A stretch of DNA of 64,000 nucleotides from Streptomyces viridochromogenes (GCF_001270495.1 NZ_LGUR01000072.1:1-64000); one strand, 5' to 3'; counted from the first letter of the stretch, positions 1-8,638 are shown. Program-made: numbers and translations. The notes: a model not told the origin generated them from the sequence alone.

Positions 1-1416
1 GTACGCCTTCAGCACCGACTTGTTCAGCGTCCCCATCATCCCGGCACTCGCCTCGATACCGATGATCTTCCCGCCGAACTCCTTGCCCCGGCCCTTCAGG
101 TCCGCCAGCGAGTCGACACCCTTCACATAGGAGGGGACCGTCAGCTCCAACGACGTCGGCCCGTACCAGGCGCCCAGGTCGTCGAGCTGGGAGCTGTACT
201 TGTCCCAGTACGCCTTGTGCGTGGTCGGCAGCCAGGCGTCGGTCTGGAAGTCGATGTCGCCGCGGGCCACGCCCGAGTAGAGCGGGCCGGGGTCGAGCTG
301 CTTGACGTCGGTCTCGTAGCCGCGCTGTTCCAGGAGCTCCTTCCACAGGTACGTGGTGGCGGTGCCCTCGTCCCAGGGGATGTAGCCGATGTTGATCTTC
401 TTGCCCTGTCCGACGTCCGTGCCGGCCGCGGCCTCCTGGCTGCTCCCTGAGCCGGCCAGGTTCATGCCGCCCGCGACGAGCGCGAGGATCACGACGCCGA
501 TGACCGCCACCGCGCCGCCCGGCTTGTAGTGCGCGAGCTTGAAGCGGCCCGCGGCGGCGACGGCGGCCTTGGCCGCGGCCCGGCGGCCGAGCGGGGAGAC
601 CCGCTGGCCCAGCGCTCCGGTCATACGGTCCAGGTACATCGCGAGGATGACCACGGCCACACCGCTCTCGGCGGCCAGGCCGACCTTGAGCTGGGTGATG
701 GCGGAGTAGACCTGCTCGCCGAGGCCACCGGCGCCGGCCATACCGCCGATGACCACCATCGACAGGGCCAGCATGATGACCTGGTTGACACCGGCCATGA
801 TCGTCGGCAGCGCGAGCGGCAGCTGGACGCGTGCCAGGGTGCTGCGCGGGCTGGTGCCGAACGCCTCGGCGGCCTCGATCAGTTCGCCGTCCACCTGCCG
901 GATGCCCAGCTCGGTCATGCGGACGCCCGGGGGCATGGCGAAGATGATCGTCGCGAGGAGACCGGGGGTGGTGCCGACGCCGAAGAACATGACGCCGGGG
1001 ATGAGGTAGATGAAGGCCGGCATCGTCTGCATGACGTCGAGCACGGGCCGCAGCTGGGCGCTGACCCGCTCGCTGCGGGCGGCCCAGATGCCGAGCGGCA
1101 CCGCGAACACGATGGTGATGACCGAGGCGACGAGGACGAGCGAGAGCGTGTCCATCGCGTCGTCCCACAGCCCGAGCGAATCGATCAGGGCGAGGCCGAC
1201 GAAGGCCAGGGCGCCGGGCAGCAGTCCGCGCAGCCAGCACGCGATCACCGCGAGGACACCGGCCATCAGAAGCGGCTCGCCGCCTCCGAGGACGGCGTCG
1301 ACGGCGTCGTACATGCCGCCGAGCACGGTGTTGACGATGTCGAACACCCAGGTCAGATGGGACTGGAGCCAGCCCACCAGGTCTTCGATCCAGTTGCCGA
1401 AGTGGAGCCTAGGCAT
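1..1416 (-). CDS. proW: Glycine betaine/proline-type ABC transporter permease fused to substrate-binding domain (3' end cut by window edge)
   Basis: Reverse translation from the ATG at 1416 gives 472 codons with no stop, so the C-terminus lies outside the window. Roughly the first 300 residues form a ProW-like permease with several membrane helices and the conserved cytoplasmic EAAEAFG loop. After a last helix (about residue 300-320) and a short linker, an OpuAC/ProX-type binding domain starts (INIGYIPWDEGTATTYLW). The start overlaps the proV stop (ATGCCTAG), so the two are translationally coupled. Permease-binding protein fusions are known in the OpuA family. The substrate is probably glycine betaine or a related osmolyte; this is family-level inference. 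Confidence 0.88.
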   Translation of the reverse strand, partial: MPRLHFGNWIEDLVGWLQSHLTWVFDIVNTVLGGMYDAVDAVLGGGEPLLMAGVLAVIACWLRGLLPGALAFVGLALIDSLGLWDDAMDTLSLVLVASVITIVFAVPLGIWAARSERVSAQLRPVLDVMQTMPAFIYLIPGVMFFGVGTTPGLLATIIFAMPPGVRMTELGIRQVDGELIEAAEAFGTSPRSTLARVQLPLALPTIMAGVNQVIMLALSMVVIGGMAGAGGLGEQVYSAITQLKVGLAAESGVAVVILAMYLDRMTGALGQRVSPLGRRAAAKAAVAAAGRFKLAHYKPGGAVAVIGVVILALVAGGMNLAGSGSSQEAAAGTDVGQGKKINIGYIPWDEGTATTYLWKELLEQRGYETDVKQLDPGPLYSGVARGDIDFQTDAWLPTTHKAYWDKYSSQLDDLGAWYGPTSLELTVPSYVKGVDSLADLKGRGKEFGGKIIGIEASAGMMGTLNKSVLKAY

Positions 1417-2497
1417 TGGCGATCACCTTCCCGTCGCGGGTGCCGCGCGGGTTGTCGCAGGGGCCGGGCTCGCCCTGCTGGTCGCCGAGGAAGCCGACCA
1501 GGCGTTGTCTGGGTACGCGACCGACGAGTTTCCCGTCCGCGTCGAGGACGGCCACGGGGTGCGTGAGGCGGGCGCTGATCGCGCAGAGTTCGGTGACCGG
1601 GGTGTCCGTCGTCGCGGTCTCGCAGCCGCAGGTGACCTCGTCACCGGCGATGTCGTCGTCCATGACGGCCTCCGCGGTCAGCACGCGGGAGCGGTCGACG
1701 TCCTGGATGAAGGAGGCGACGTAGTCGTTGGCCGGGCGCAGGAGGATGTCCTGGGCCGTGCCGGTCTGGACGATACGGCCGTCCCGCATGACCGCGATGC
1801 GGTCGCCCAGGCGCATGGCCTCGTTGAGGTCATGGGTGATGAAGACGATCGTCTTCTTCAGGGTCTGCTGGAGCTGGAGCAGCTGGTCCTGCATGTCCCG
1901 GCGGATCAGCGGGTCGAGCGCGCTGAAGGACTCGTCCATGAGGAGCAGGTCGGCGTCGGTGGCGAGGGCGCGGGCGAGGCCCACGCGCTGCTGCATGCCG
2001 CCGGACAGTTCGTCGGGCCAGGACTTCTCCCAGCCGGCCAGTCCGGACAGGGCCAGCGCCTCGCCGGCGCGCTTCTCGCGCTCGGCGCGGGGCACGCCCT
2101 GCACGGCCAGGCCGTAGGCGGCGTTCTCCAGCACGCTGCGGTGCGGGAAGAGCGCGAAGTGCTGGAAGACCATGCTGATCTTGTGCGCGCGGACCTGGCG
2201 CAGCTCGCGGTCGCCGATCGCGGTCAGGTCCTGGCCGTCGAAGCGGACGTGACCCGCGGTCGGCTCCAGGAGCCCGTTGAGCATGCGCAGCAGGGTGGAC
2301 TTGCCGGATCCGGACAGGCCCATCACGACGAAGATCTGGCCCGGTTCCACGGTGAAGGAGGCGTCGATCACGGCGGCGGTGGTGCCGTCGGCGCGCAGTT
2401 CCTCCCGGTCGGCGCCTTGGCGGAGCCGTTCGACGGCCTCGTCCGGTCGTCTGCCGAACACCTTGTAGAGATGTTCGGCCTCAAGCCTGGATGACAC
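1409..2497 (-). CDS. proV: Glycine betaine/proline ABC transporter ATP-binding protein
   Basis: 362-residue ATPase that would energise the adjacent ProW-like permease. Walker A is GLSGSGKST (about residues 60-68), the signature LSGGMQQ sits near 164 and Walker B LLLMDE near 184. A C-terminal extension (about 270-345) looks like the CBS region that senses ionic strength in OpuA-type ATPases. The GTG at 2497 is preferred because AGAGG lies just upstream and the conserved start SSRLEAEHLYKVFG follows; the open frame continues upstream with non-conserved Cys/Arg-rich sequence. First gene of a two-gene operon with proW. Confidence 0.9.
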   Translation of the reverse strand: MSSRLEAEHLYKVFGRRPDEAVERLRQGADREELRADGTTAAVIDASFTVEPGQIFVVMGLSGSGKSTLLRMLNGLLEPTAGHVRFDGQDLTAIGDRELRQVRAHKISMVFQHFALFPHRSVLENAAYGLAVQGVPRAEREKRAGEALALSGLAGWEKSWPDELSGGMQQRVGLARALATDADLLLMDESFSALDPLIRRDMQDQLLQLQQTLKKTIVFITHDLNEAMRLGDRIAVMRDGRIVQTGTAQDILLRPANDYVASFIQDVDRSRVLTAEAVMDDDIAGDEVTCGCETATTDTPVTELCAISARLTHPVAVLDADGKLVGRVPRQRLVGFLGDQQGEPGPCDNPRGTRDGKVIANA

Positions 2498-2545
2498 GGG
2501 TACCTCTTGTCTCGACGGCCAATGAACCGGAACGACGGCGCAGCA

Positions 2546-2575
2546 GTTGAATGCGCAAGAGTTGAATCCGCAAGC
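2546..2575. repeat. Two tandem 15-bp direct repeats upstream of proV
   Basis: GTTGAATGCGCAAGA is followed directly by GTTGAATCCGCAAGC (two mismatches). The pair sits 49 bp upstream of the proV start, in the gap between divergent proV and the exonuclease gene. It could be a binding site for a regulator of the osmolyte transporter; no regulator is adjacent. Confidence 0.6.
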
Positions 2576-2700
2576 GCGTCGCTCCCGGGGCCGCGCCTGC
2601 CCTCGTTTTCCGGACACAAACGCACAAGTGGTCCAGGCCACAGGCATGGGCCCCCGGCAACGCGATGCGCACCGTCCGGCCACTGTCAGTGCCGTACGGC

Positions 2701-3633
2701 ATGATGCGTGGCGTGACCGGACGACTGATGCTCCTCGACACCGCCTCGCTGTACTTCCGCGCCTATTTCGGCGTCCCGGACTCCGTGAAGGCCCCGGACG
2801 GCACGCCGGTGAACGCCGTGCGCGGGCTCCTCGACTTCATCGACCGCCTGGTCAAGGACCACCGCCCGGATGCGCTGGTGGCCTGCATGGACGCCGACTG
2901 GCGACCGCAGTGGCGGGTCGACCTGATCCCCTCCTACAAGGCGCATCGCGTCGCCGAGGAGCACGAGGTGGGGCCGGACGAGGAGGAGGTGCCCGACACG
3001 CTGTCCCCGCAGGTGCCGGTCATCGAGGCCGTCCTGGACGCCCTCGGCATCGCGCGGGTGGGGGTCGAGGGATACGAGGCGGACGACGTCATCGGCACGT
3101 TCACCGGGCGGGCGAAGGGCCCGGTCGACATCGTCACCGGCGACCGCGACCTGTACCAGCTGGTGGACGACGCGCGCGGGGTGCGGGTGCTGTATCCGCT
3201 CAAGGGCGTGGGCACTCTCCAGCTCACCGACGAGGCGTGGCTGCGCGAGAAGTACGGCGTCGACGGCCGTGGGTACGCCGATCTGGCGCTGCTGCGCGGC
3301 GACCCGAGCGACGGACTGCCGGGCGTGCCCGGCATCGGCGAGAAGACGGCCGCGAAGCTGCTGGCCGAGTTCGGCGACCTGGCCGGGATCATGGCGGCGG
3401 TCGACGACCCCAAGGCGAAGCTCACGCCCTCGCAGCGCAAGCGGCTCGACGAGTCGCGGGCGTACGTCGCCGTCGCGCCCACGGTGGTGCGGGTCGCGGG
3501 CGATGTTCCACTGCCCGACGTGGACACGACGCTGCCGCGGACGCCCCGGGATCCGGCGGGGCTGGACGAGCTGGCGATGCGGTGGGGGCTGGGCGGGTCG
3601 CTACAGCGGCTGCTGGCGACACTGGGGGCGTGA
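2701..3633 (+). CDS. 5'-3' exonuclease (PolA N-terminal domain-like)
   Basis: About 310 residues, resembling the stand-alone 5' nuclease domain of DNA polymerase I, which removes RNA primers and flaps. Visible features are the N-terminal metal site (MLLDTASLYFRAYFG), CMDADW, GYEADDVIGT, TGDRDLYQLVD and a helix-hairpin-helix GVPGIGEKTAAKLL. No polymerase domain follows, so this is the short exonuclease paralogue common in actinobacteria. The start is uncertain: ATG at 2701, ATG at 2704 or GTG at 2713. A longer frame opens at 2665. Divergent from proV. Confidence 0.9.
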   Translation: MMRGVTGRLMLLDTASLYFRAYFGVPDSVKAPDGTPVNAVRGLLDFIDRLVKDHRPDALVACMDADWRPQWRVDLIPSYKAHRVAEEHEVGPDEEEVPDTLSPQVPVIEAVLDALGIARVGVEGYEADDVIGTFTGRAKGPVDIVTGDRDLYQLVDDARGVRVLYPLKGVGTLQLTDEAWLREKYGVDGRGYADLALLRGDPSDGLPGVPGIGEKTAAKLLAEFGDLAGIMAAVDDPKAKLTPSQRKRLDESRAYVAVAPTVVRVAGDVPLPDVDTTLPRTPRDPAGLDELAMRWGLGGSLQRLLATLGA

Positions 3634-3761
3634 AGGGCGCGACAGGCGCACAGGGCCGGCGGGGCGGGTGAATGCGGATCATCGCGCGGGGAATTCGGAC
3701 CTTGCGCGCGACATGCGCCCGTTCATGAACGAGTCGTAGCGGCATTCTCCGGGACGAGGTG

Positions 3762-3781
3762 CTAACTTAGGTAAACCTAAG
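3762..3781 (+). promoter_or_regulatory. Iron box (DtxR/DmdR-type operator) upstream of siderophore-interacting protein
   Basis: CTTAGGT-AA-ACCTAAG (3766-3781) is a perfect palindrome 22 bp before the start of the siderophore-interacting protein. The 19-bp stretch 3762-3780 matches the DmdR1/DtxR consensus, as I remember it, at 14 of 19 positions. This predicts repression by iron-loaded DmdR1. Confidence 0.72.
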
Positions 3782-3803
3782 CTTGGAACGAGGGAGGCCA
3801 GTG

Positions 3804-4649
3804 ATGGCACTACGCCCTGCCCGCAAGCCGCGGAAGCCCCACTCCGCGCAGGTCATCCGTACCGAACGGCTGACCCCGCACATGCAGCGTGTGGTGCTGG
3901 GTGGCGAGGGGCTCGCCGACTTCGCGGCGGACACCTGCACGGACCACTACGTGAAGATGCTGTTCTCCCCCGAGGGCGTGAGCTATCCCGAGCCCTTCGA
4001 CCTGGAGCGCATCCGCGAGGAGCTGCCGCGCGAGCAGTGGCCGGTGACGCGGACGTACACCGTGCGAGCGTGGGACCCCGAGCACCGTGAGCTCACGCTG
4101 GACTTCGTGCTGCACGGCGACGAGGGCCTGGCCGGCCCGTGGGCGATGCGCGCCCAGCCCGGCGAGACCGTGCGTTTCACGGGCCCCGGCGGCGCCTACG
4201 CCCCCGACCCGGACGCCGACTGGCATCTGCTCGTCGGTGACGAGAGCGCGCTGCCCGCGATCGCCCGCTCCCTGGAGTCGCTGCCCGACAGCGCCACGGC
4301 CTACGCCTTCGTGGAGATCGCGGGCCCCGAGGAGGAGCAGAAGATCGACTCCGACGTCGAGGTCATCTGGCTGCACCGCGGCGCCCGCCCCGTCGGCGAG
4401 GCGCTGGTCGAGGCCGTCCGCGCGCTGGAGTTCCCGGAGGGCCGGGTGCACGCCTTCGTGCACGGCGAGGCCCACTTCGTGAAGGAGCTGCGCCAGCTGC
4501 TGCGGGTCGAGCGCGGCATGGCCCGCGAGGACCTGTCGATCTCCGGCTACTGGCGGCTCGGCCACGACGAGGACGGCTGGCAGGCCTCCAAGCGGGACTG
4601 GAACGCACGGATCGAGGCGGAGCAGGAGGGGACGGCACCGGCCGCGTAG
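3804..4649 (+). CDS. Siderophore-interacting protein (FAD-dependent ferric-siderophore reductase)
   Basis: 281-residue member of the ViuB/SIP family, which uses a flavin and a reduced nicotinamide cofactor to release iron from ferric siderophores in the cytoplasm. The FAD-binding barrel carries VTRTYTVRAWD (about residues 77-87), then a SIP Rossmann domain with LVGDESALPAIARSL, and the C-terminal GYWRLG typical of the family. ATG at 3804 is chosen because GGGAGG lies six bases upstream. An iron box precedes the gene, consistent with an iron-starvation role. Transcribed alone; a strong terminator follows. Confidence 0.9.
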   Translation: MALRPARKPRKPHSAQVIRTERLTPHMQRVVLGGEGLADFAADTCTDHYVKMLFSPEGVSYPEPFDLERIREELPREQWPVTRTYTVRAWDPEHRELTLDFVLHGDEGLAGPWAMRAQPGETVRFTGPGGAYAPDPDADWHLLVGDESALPAIARSLESLPDSATAYAFVEIAGPEEEQKIDSDVEVIWLHRGARPVGEALVEAVRALEFPEGRVHAFVHGEAHFVKELRQLLRVERGMAREDLSISGYWRLGHDEDGWQASKRDWNARIEAEQEGTAPAA

Positions 4650-4673
4650 CGCCCGTCCCTGTGTGAATGCTTC

Positions 4674-4705
4674 GAGGGGCGGCACCTTTCCAGGTGCCGC
4701 CCCTC
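4674..4705. terminator. Perfect 14-bp hairpin between convergent genes
   Basis: GAGGGGCGGCACCT, loop TTCC, AGGTGCCGCCCCTC. It lies between the convergent SIP (+) and GNAT (-) genes and can work in both directions. Confidence 0.85.
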
Positions 4706-4749
4706 CGCCATGCCCGTGCCCATGTCACCCCGGCGGCGCCCGCCCCGGG

Positions 4750-5331
4750 TCAGTCGCCCTGCACGCGCGCGTGCAGGTGCATGTCGTGCCAGCCGTCCTG
4801 GTGGAGGAGAGCGCTGCGCTTGGTGCCCTCCAGGGCGAAGCCGGTCTTGGTGGCGACACGGCAGGAGGCCGTGTTGGCGACGGCGTGCAGGAGTTCGAGG
4901 CGGTGGAGGCCGATGTCGTGGAGCGCCCAGCGGGTCAGGGTGGTCGTGGCGCGTACGGCGACACCCTTCCCGCGGGCCGCCGCTGCGGTCCAGTAGGCGA
5001 CCTCGGCCGTGCCGTCGGCGAGTTGGATCTCGCGCAGGGCAACACGCCCCAGCAGGCGGTCGGTATCGGACTCGACGACGGCCCACTGAGCGGCCCGCTC
5101 CCCCGCCCAGGCCCGCTGCCACTCCTCGATCCAGCCGCCCACCTCGGCCACGGAGTCGGCTGCCCGGACATGCCACTGGTGGAGGACCGGGTCCTGGAAG
5201 ATCTCGTGGACGGCGGGCGCGTCCTCGGCCAGCCAAGGGCGCAGGAGGAGGCCGTCGCCGGTGGGGAGGGTGGGCTGCGGGGTGCCGGCGAGGGCGCCGG
5301 CCGGGACGACGGGGCTGGTCAGATCAGGCAT
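4750..5331 (-). CDS. GNAT family N-acetyltransferase (RimJ/RimL-like)
   Basis: 193 residues. The RimL-type fold is visible from LLLRPWLAEDAPAV through AYWTAAAARGKGVAVRA (acetyl-CoA loop, here A-A-R-G-K-G-V-A) to NTASCRVATKTGFALEGTKRS, the usual motif-B region. This subfamily acetylates protein N-termini, small amines or antibiotics, so the substrate cannot be named. ATG at 5331 is favoured over 5340 because GCAGGA is correctly spaced for it. Convergent with the SIP gene and divergent from the pseudouridine synthase. Confidence 0.85.
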   Translation of the reverse strand: MPDLTSPVVPAGALAGTPQPTLPTGDGLLLRPWLAEDAPAVHEIFQDPVLHQWHVRAADSVAEVGGWIEEWQRAWAGERAAQWAVVESDTDRLLGRVALREIQLADGTAEVAYWTAAAARGKGVAVRATTTLTRWALHDIGLHRLELLHAVANTASCRVATKTGFALEGTKRSALLHQDGWHDMHLHARVQGD

Positions 5332-5399
5332 GGTGCGCATCCTGCCAACGCACTGACGACCCGCCCAACGGGTTTTCCGCCGCCGTACGCTTGATCGTG

Positions 5400-6383
5400 A
5401 TGAGACGCCGTACGCCGCCCCCGCCCTCTCCCCTGCCGCAGCGCGACGGGGTCGACGCCGTGCGGGTGCGGCTTCCCTTCGAGGGGGCGTGGGCCACCGT
5501 GCGGGAGCATCTGGTGGAGCGGCTCACGGGGGCGGGGCCCGGTGTCGTCACGGGGATGTTCGACGCGGGGCTGGTCGTCGGGGCGGACGGGAAGCCGGTG
5601 CCGCCCGACGCGGCGTATGTGCCGGGGATGTTCGTGTGGTTCCACCGGGAGCTGCCCGCCGAGGTGCGGGTTCCGTTCACGGTGGACGTCGTGTATCGCG
5701 ACGAGCACATCGTCGTCGCCGACAAGCCGCACTTCCTGGCCACGACCCCGCGCGGCGGCCATGTCACCGAGACCGCGCTGGCCCGGCTGCGCCGGGAACT
5801 GGGCGTCCCCGCGCTGAGCTCCGCGCACCGGCTCGACCGGCTCACCGCCGGGCTGGTGCTGTTCACGGTGCGGCCCGAGGAACGCGGCGCGTATCAGACG
5901 CTGTTCCGCGACCGGCTGGTGCACAAGGAGTACGAGGCCGTCGCGCCGTACGATCCCGCGCTCGCCCTGCCCCGGACCGTGCGCAGCCGCATCGTGAAGG
6001 AGCGCGGGGTGCTCGCGGCCCGGGAGGTCGAGGGTGAGCCGAACGCCGTCACGCGGGTCGAGGTCGTCGAGCGGCGCGCCGACGGACTCGCCCGGTACCG
6101 GCTGGTGCCCTCGACCGGGCAGACCCATCAGCTGCGGGTCCATATGAACGCCCTCGGGGTGCCGATCCTCGGCGACCCGCTGTACCCGGAGGTGACCGCC
6201 CCCGTCCCGGCCGGCGACTTCCGGCGCCCGCTCCAACTTCTGGCGCGGGCACTGGAGTTCACCGATCCGGTGACGGGGACGGCACATCGGTTCCGCAGCG
6301 CGAGGGCCCTGGATGCCTGGGTCTCGTACTCCGGGTGGGCGGCTCCGCGGCCGCCCCGCACGGAGTCGGCTCAGTCTCAGTAA
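5400..6383 (+). CDS. RluA-family RNA pseudouridine synthase
   Basis: 327 residues. Isomerises uridine in rRNA or tRNA. The catalytic motif HRLDRLTAGLVLF is present (Asp in HRLD), followed by the family motifs LVHKEYEAV and PSTGQTHQLRVHM. An N-terminal stretch of about 100 residues before the synthase core (DVVYRDEHIVVADKP) looks S4-like in position but is divergent. ATG 5400 has a GTG codon just before it and no clear ribosome-binding site, so the mRNA may be leaderless. The last seven bases overlap the end of convergent rarE. Confidence 0.88.
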   Translation: MRRRTPPPPSPLPQRDGVDAVRVRLPFEGAWATVREHLVERLTGAGPGVVTGMFDAGLVVGADGKPVPPDAAYVPGMFVWFHRELPAEVRVPFTVDVVYRDEHIVVADKPHFLATTPRGGHVTETALARLRRELGVPALSSAHRLDRLTAGLVLFTVRPEERGAYQTLFRDRLVHKEYEAVAPYDPALALPRTVRSRIVKERGVLAAREVEGEPNAVTRVEVVERRADGLARYRLVPSTGQTHQLRVHMNALGVPILGDPLYPEVTAPVPAGDFRRPLQLLARALEFTDPVTGTAHRFRSARALDAWVSYSGWAAPRPPRTESAQSQ

Positions 6384-7864
6384 CCCCGCCACCACACCAG
6401 GAAACGCCGCCAGGCCCCCTTCGGCCGGACCGGTTCCGGCGTCGGCAACGGCTGCTGCGCCGCGGGCTGCTGGGGTGCGGCCGACTGAGGTGCGGGAGCG
6501 GGGGCCGGCTGCGCCTGGGGCGTGCCCACCTGCCAGGTGGCGCGCTGGGGCGGGACCGGGGCGCGGCCCGGCTTCTGCATCACGTCCTGCGGGGGCTTGG
6601 GCGCGAAGCGGACCGGCATCTCCACCAGGTGGCTGGAGGCGATCGACCCCCGCCACTCCAACTCGTCCTCGTCGCAGTCGAGTTCGACGTCGGGCAGTCG
6701 CATCAGGAGCGCGTCGACGCCGACTTCGGCGATCGCACGGCCGATGTCGGCGCCCGGGCACTCGTGCGGCCCGCCGCCGAAGGCGAGGTGGGAACGGTTG
6801 CCCATCATGTTGGCGGCCAGGTCGGGACGTACCCGCGGATCGACATTGCCCGGGGCCGGGGCGAAGAGCAGCCCGTCGCCCTTGCGGATGCGCTGACCGC
6901 CCAACTCCGTGTCCTGCTTGGCGAAGTAGGCGAAGACGGTGCTGAACGGCGGCTCGTCCCACAGGGACTGCTCCACCGCCTGCGGAACCGTCATCTGGCC
7001 GCCGCTGAGCTGGGCGCGGAACCGCGGGTCGGTGAGGACCACGCGCAGCACGTTGGCGAGGAGGTTGGCGGTGGCCTCGTAGGCGGCGATGAGCACGACC
7101 CGCAGGTGCTGGCCGATCTCGTCGTCGGTGAGCCGGGCCGGGTGGTTGATCAGGTGGGTCGCGAAGTCCTCCTCGGGCCTGGCCCGGCGCTTGGCCGTGA
7201 GCCGCATCAGCGCGTCCATGATGTACGCGTTGCTGGCGATGGCGGTCTCGGTGCCCTTGAGCATGTCGCGGGCGGCCTCGACGATACGGTCGTTGTACTC
7301 GTCGGGCATGCCGAGGATCTCGCACATCACGGCCATCGGCAGATGCTCGGAGAACTGCGCGACCAGGTCGGCGCGGCCCTCCTCGCAGAACCGGTTGACG
7401 AGGCGCTGCGTGGAGCGGTTGATGTGGCGGCGCATACCGCGGTGGTCGATGGTGGACATGGCGCCGGTGACCGCGCCACGCAGCCGCAGGTGCTCGTCGC
7501 CCTCGGCGTGGGAGCAGATCGGCTGCCAGGCGATGTGCGGCATCAGCGGGTGGTCGGGCTTGACCATGCCCTCCAGGAGCGGGGTCCAGATACGGCTGTC
7601 CCGGCAGAACTGCGAGGGCGTACGCACCATGTGCAGGTTCTCGGTGTGACCGAGGACCACCCACATCGGCACGTCCTCGTGCAGCAGCACGGGCGCCACC
7701 TGGCCGTGCTGCTCACGCAGTTGCTCGTACAGCTCGCTCAGGTCCTCCGCCTCGTGGAGCCGGTGCAGTCCCCCGGGGCCGAGTCCGAGTCCATGGGCGG
7801 GGCAGCCGGGCGGCGGGGTGAAGGGGTCGTGCGTACCGGTCGGGGAATGGGAGTCAGGCGTCAC
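6377..7864 (-). CDS. rarE: Conservon cytochrome P450 without ExxR motif (CYP157-like, RarE)
   Basis: 495 residues, GTG start. The haem loop HLAFGGGPHECPG places the thiolate Cys at residue 369, and the I-helix has AAYEAT (260-265). The K-helix, where nearly all P450s have ExxR, reads EQSLW (298-302). This is the hallmark I recall for the CYP157 family of streptomycete conservons. The last 75 residues are a Pro/Ala/Gln-rich tail ending in WRRFLVWWRGY. Final gene of the rar operon, which in S. coelicolor affects aerial development. Catalytic activity and substrate are unknown. Confidence 0.87.
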   Translation of the reverse strand: MTPDSHSPTGTHDPFTPPPGCPAHGLGLGPGGLHRLHEAEDLSELYEQLREQHGQVAPVLLHEDVPMWVVLGHTENLHMVRTPSQFCRDSRIWTPLLEGMVKPDHPLMPHIAWQPICSHAEGDEHLRLRGAVTGAMSTIDHRGMRRHINRSTQRLVNRFCEEGRADLVAQFSEHLPMAVMCEILGMPDEYNDRIVEAARDMLKGTETAIASNAYIMDALMRLTAKRRARPEEDFATHLINHPARLTDDEIGQHLRVVLIAAYEATANLLANVLRVVLTDPRFRAQLSGGQMTVPQAVEQSLWDEPPFSTVFAYFAKQDTELGGQRIRKGDGLLFAPAPGNVDPRVRPDLAANMMGNRSHLAFGGGPHECPGADIGRAIAEVGVDALLMRLPDVELDCDEDELEWRGSIASSHLVEMPVRFAPKPPQDVMQKPGRAPVPPQRATWQVGTPQAQPAPAPAPQSAAPQQPAAQQPLPTPEPVRPKGAWRRFLVWWRGY

Positions 7865-7923
7865 AGTGGTCGCTCCGAAGTGGATCCGGTGTCTGGGGAG
7901 TCAGGACGGATGCGGGTGCAGGG

Positions 7924-7970
7924 GATACGGGAGCCAGGCGATACGGGGCCAGGCGATACGGGGATGCAGG
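7924..7970. repeat. Three tandem 15-16-bp repeats in the rarD-rarE gap
   Basis: Units beginning GATACGGG at 7924, 7940 and 7955 (GATACGGGAGCCAGGC and variants). They fill part of the 153-bp gap between rarD and rarE, the only sizeable spacer in this operon. Confidence 0.75.
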
Positions 7971-8017
7971 GGTCGCAGGAGGCCCGGGGGTGGTGGGACC
8001 GCTGCGGCGATCGGGCC

Positions 8018-8638
8018 CTACCTGAGCGCTCCCGACATGGCGAGCGAGTGCAGGAAGCGCATCAGGGTCATCAGGACGTCACGGCTGGAGGCCCGGCGGC
8101 GTACGTCGCACTCGACGATGGGGATCTCCGGGTCCAGGTCGAGCGCCGTGCGCAGGTCCTCGACGGGGTAACGGGGCGCGTCGGGGAAGGAGTTGACGGC
8201 GACGACGAACGGCACGCCGCGCTCTTCGAGTCGCCCTATGACGTCGAAGCTGACTTCGAGCCGGCGGGTGTCGATCAGCACGACCGCGCCGAGCGCGCCC
8301 TCGAACAACCCGTTCCACAGGAACCAGAAGCGCTCCTGGCCGGGGGTGCCGAAGAGGTAAAGCACAAGCTCGTCGGTGATGCTGATGCGGCCGAAGTCCA
8401 TGGCCACGGTGGTGGCCGTCTTGGAGTCCGAGCCGAAGTTGTCGTCGACACCGATGCCGGCCTGCGTCATGGTCTCTTCGGTGGTCAGCGGCCTGATCTC
8501 GCTGACCGAGCCGACCATGGTCGTCTTGCCGACCCCGAAGCCGCCCACGATCACGATCTTGACCGCGGCCTCGGCCGTGTGCGGCAGCTGGTCCTCGGTC
8601 CGTGGACCGGGGATGGTGTCAGAGCCTTTGAAGTCCAT
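8018..8638 (-). CDS. rarD: Conservon small GTPase (CvnD/RarD)
   Basis: 206 residues, Ras/MglA-like. The P-loop GGFGVGKTT lies near residues 32-40, and YLFGTPGQERF is the G3 switch-II motif. VVAVNSF occupies the G4 position but lacks the canonical NKxD, as usual in Cvn GTPases. These GTPases act with the roadblock and DUF742 partners at the membrane-bound CvnA. ATG 8638 overlaps the end of rarC by 20 bp, so translation is coupled. Confidence 0.92.
   Translation of the reverse strand: MDFKGSDTIPGPRTEDQLPHTAEAAVKIVIVGGFGVGKTTMVGSVSEIRPLTTEETMTQAGIGVDDNFGSDSKTATTVAMDFGRISITDELVLYLFGTPGQERFWFLWNGLFEGALGAVVLIDTRRLEVSFDVIGRLEERGVPFVVAVNSFPDAPRYPVEDLRTALDLDPEIPIVECDVRRRASSRDVLMTLMRFLHSLAMSGALR

Noticed and set aside
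529..1566. Long + strand ORFs opposite proW and proV (and similar antisense ORFs over most genes)
   Set aside because: Products are Gly/Arg/Ala/His-rich, have no domain, and mirror the codon bias of the true gene; in DNA of over 70% GC such shadows are expected.
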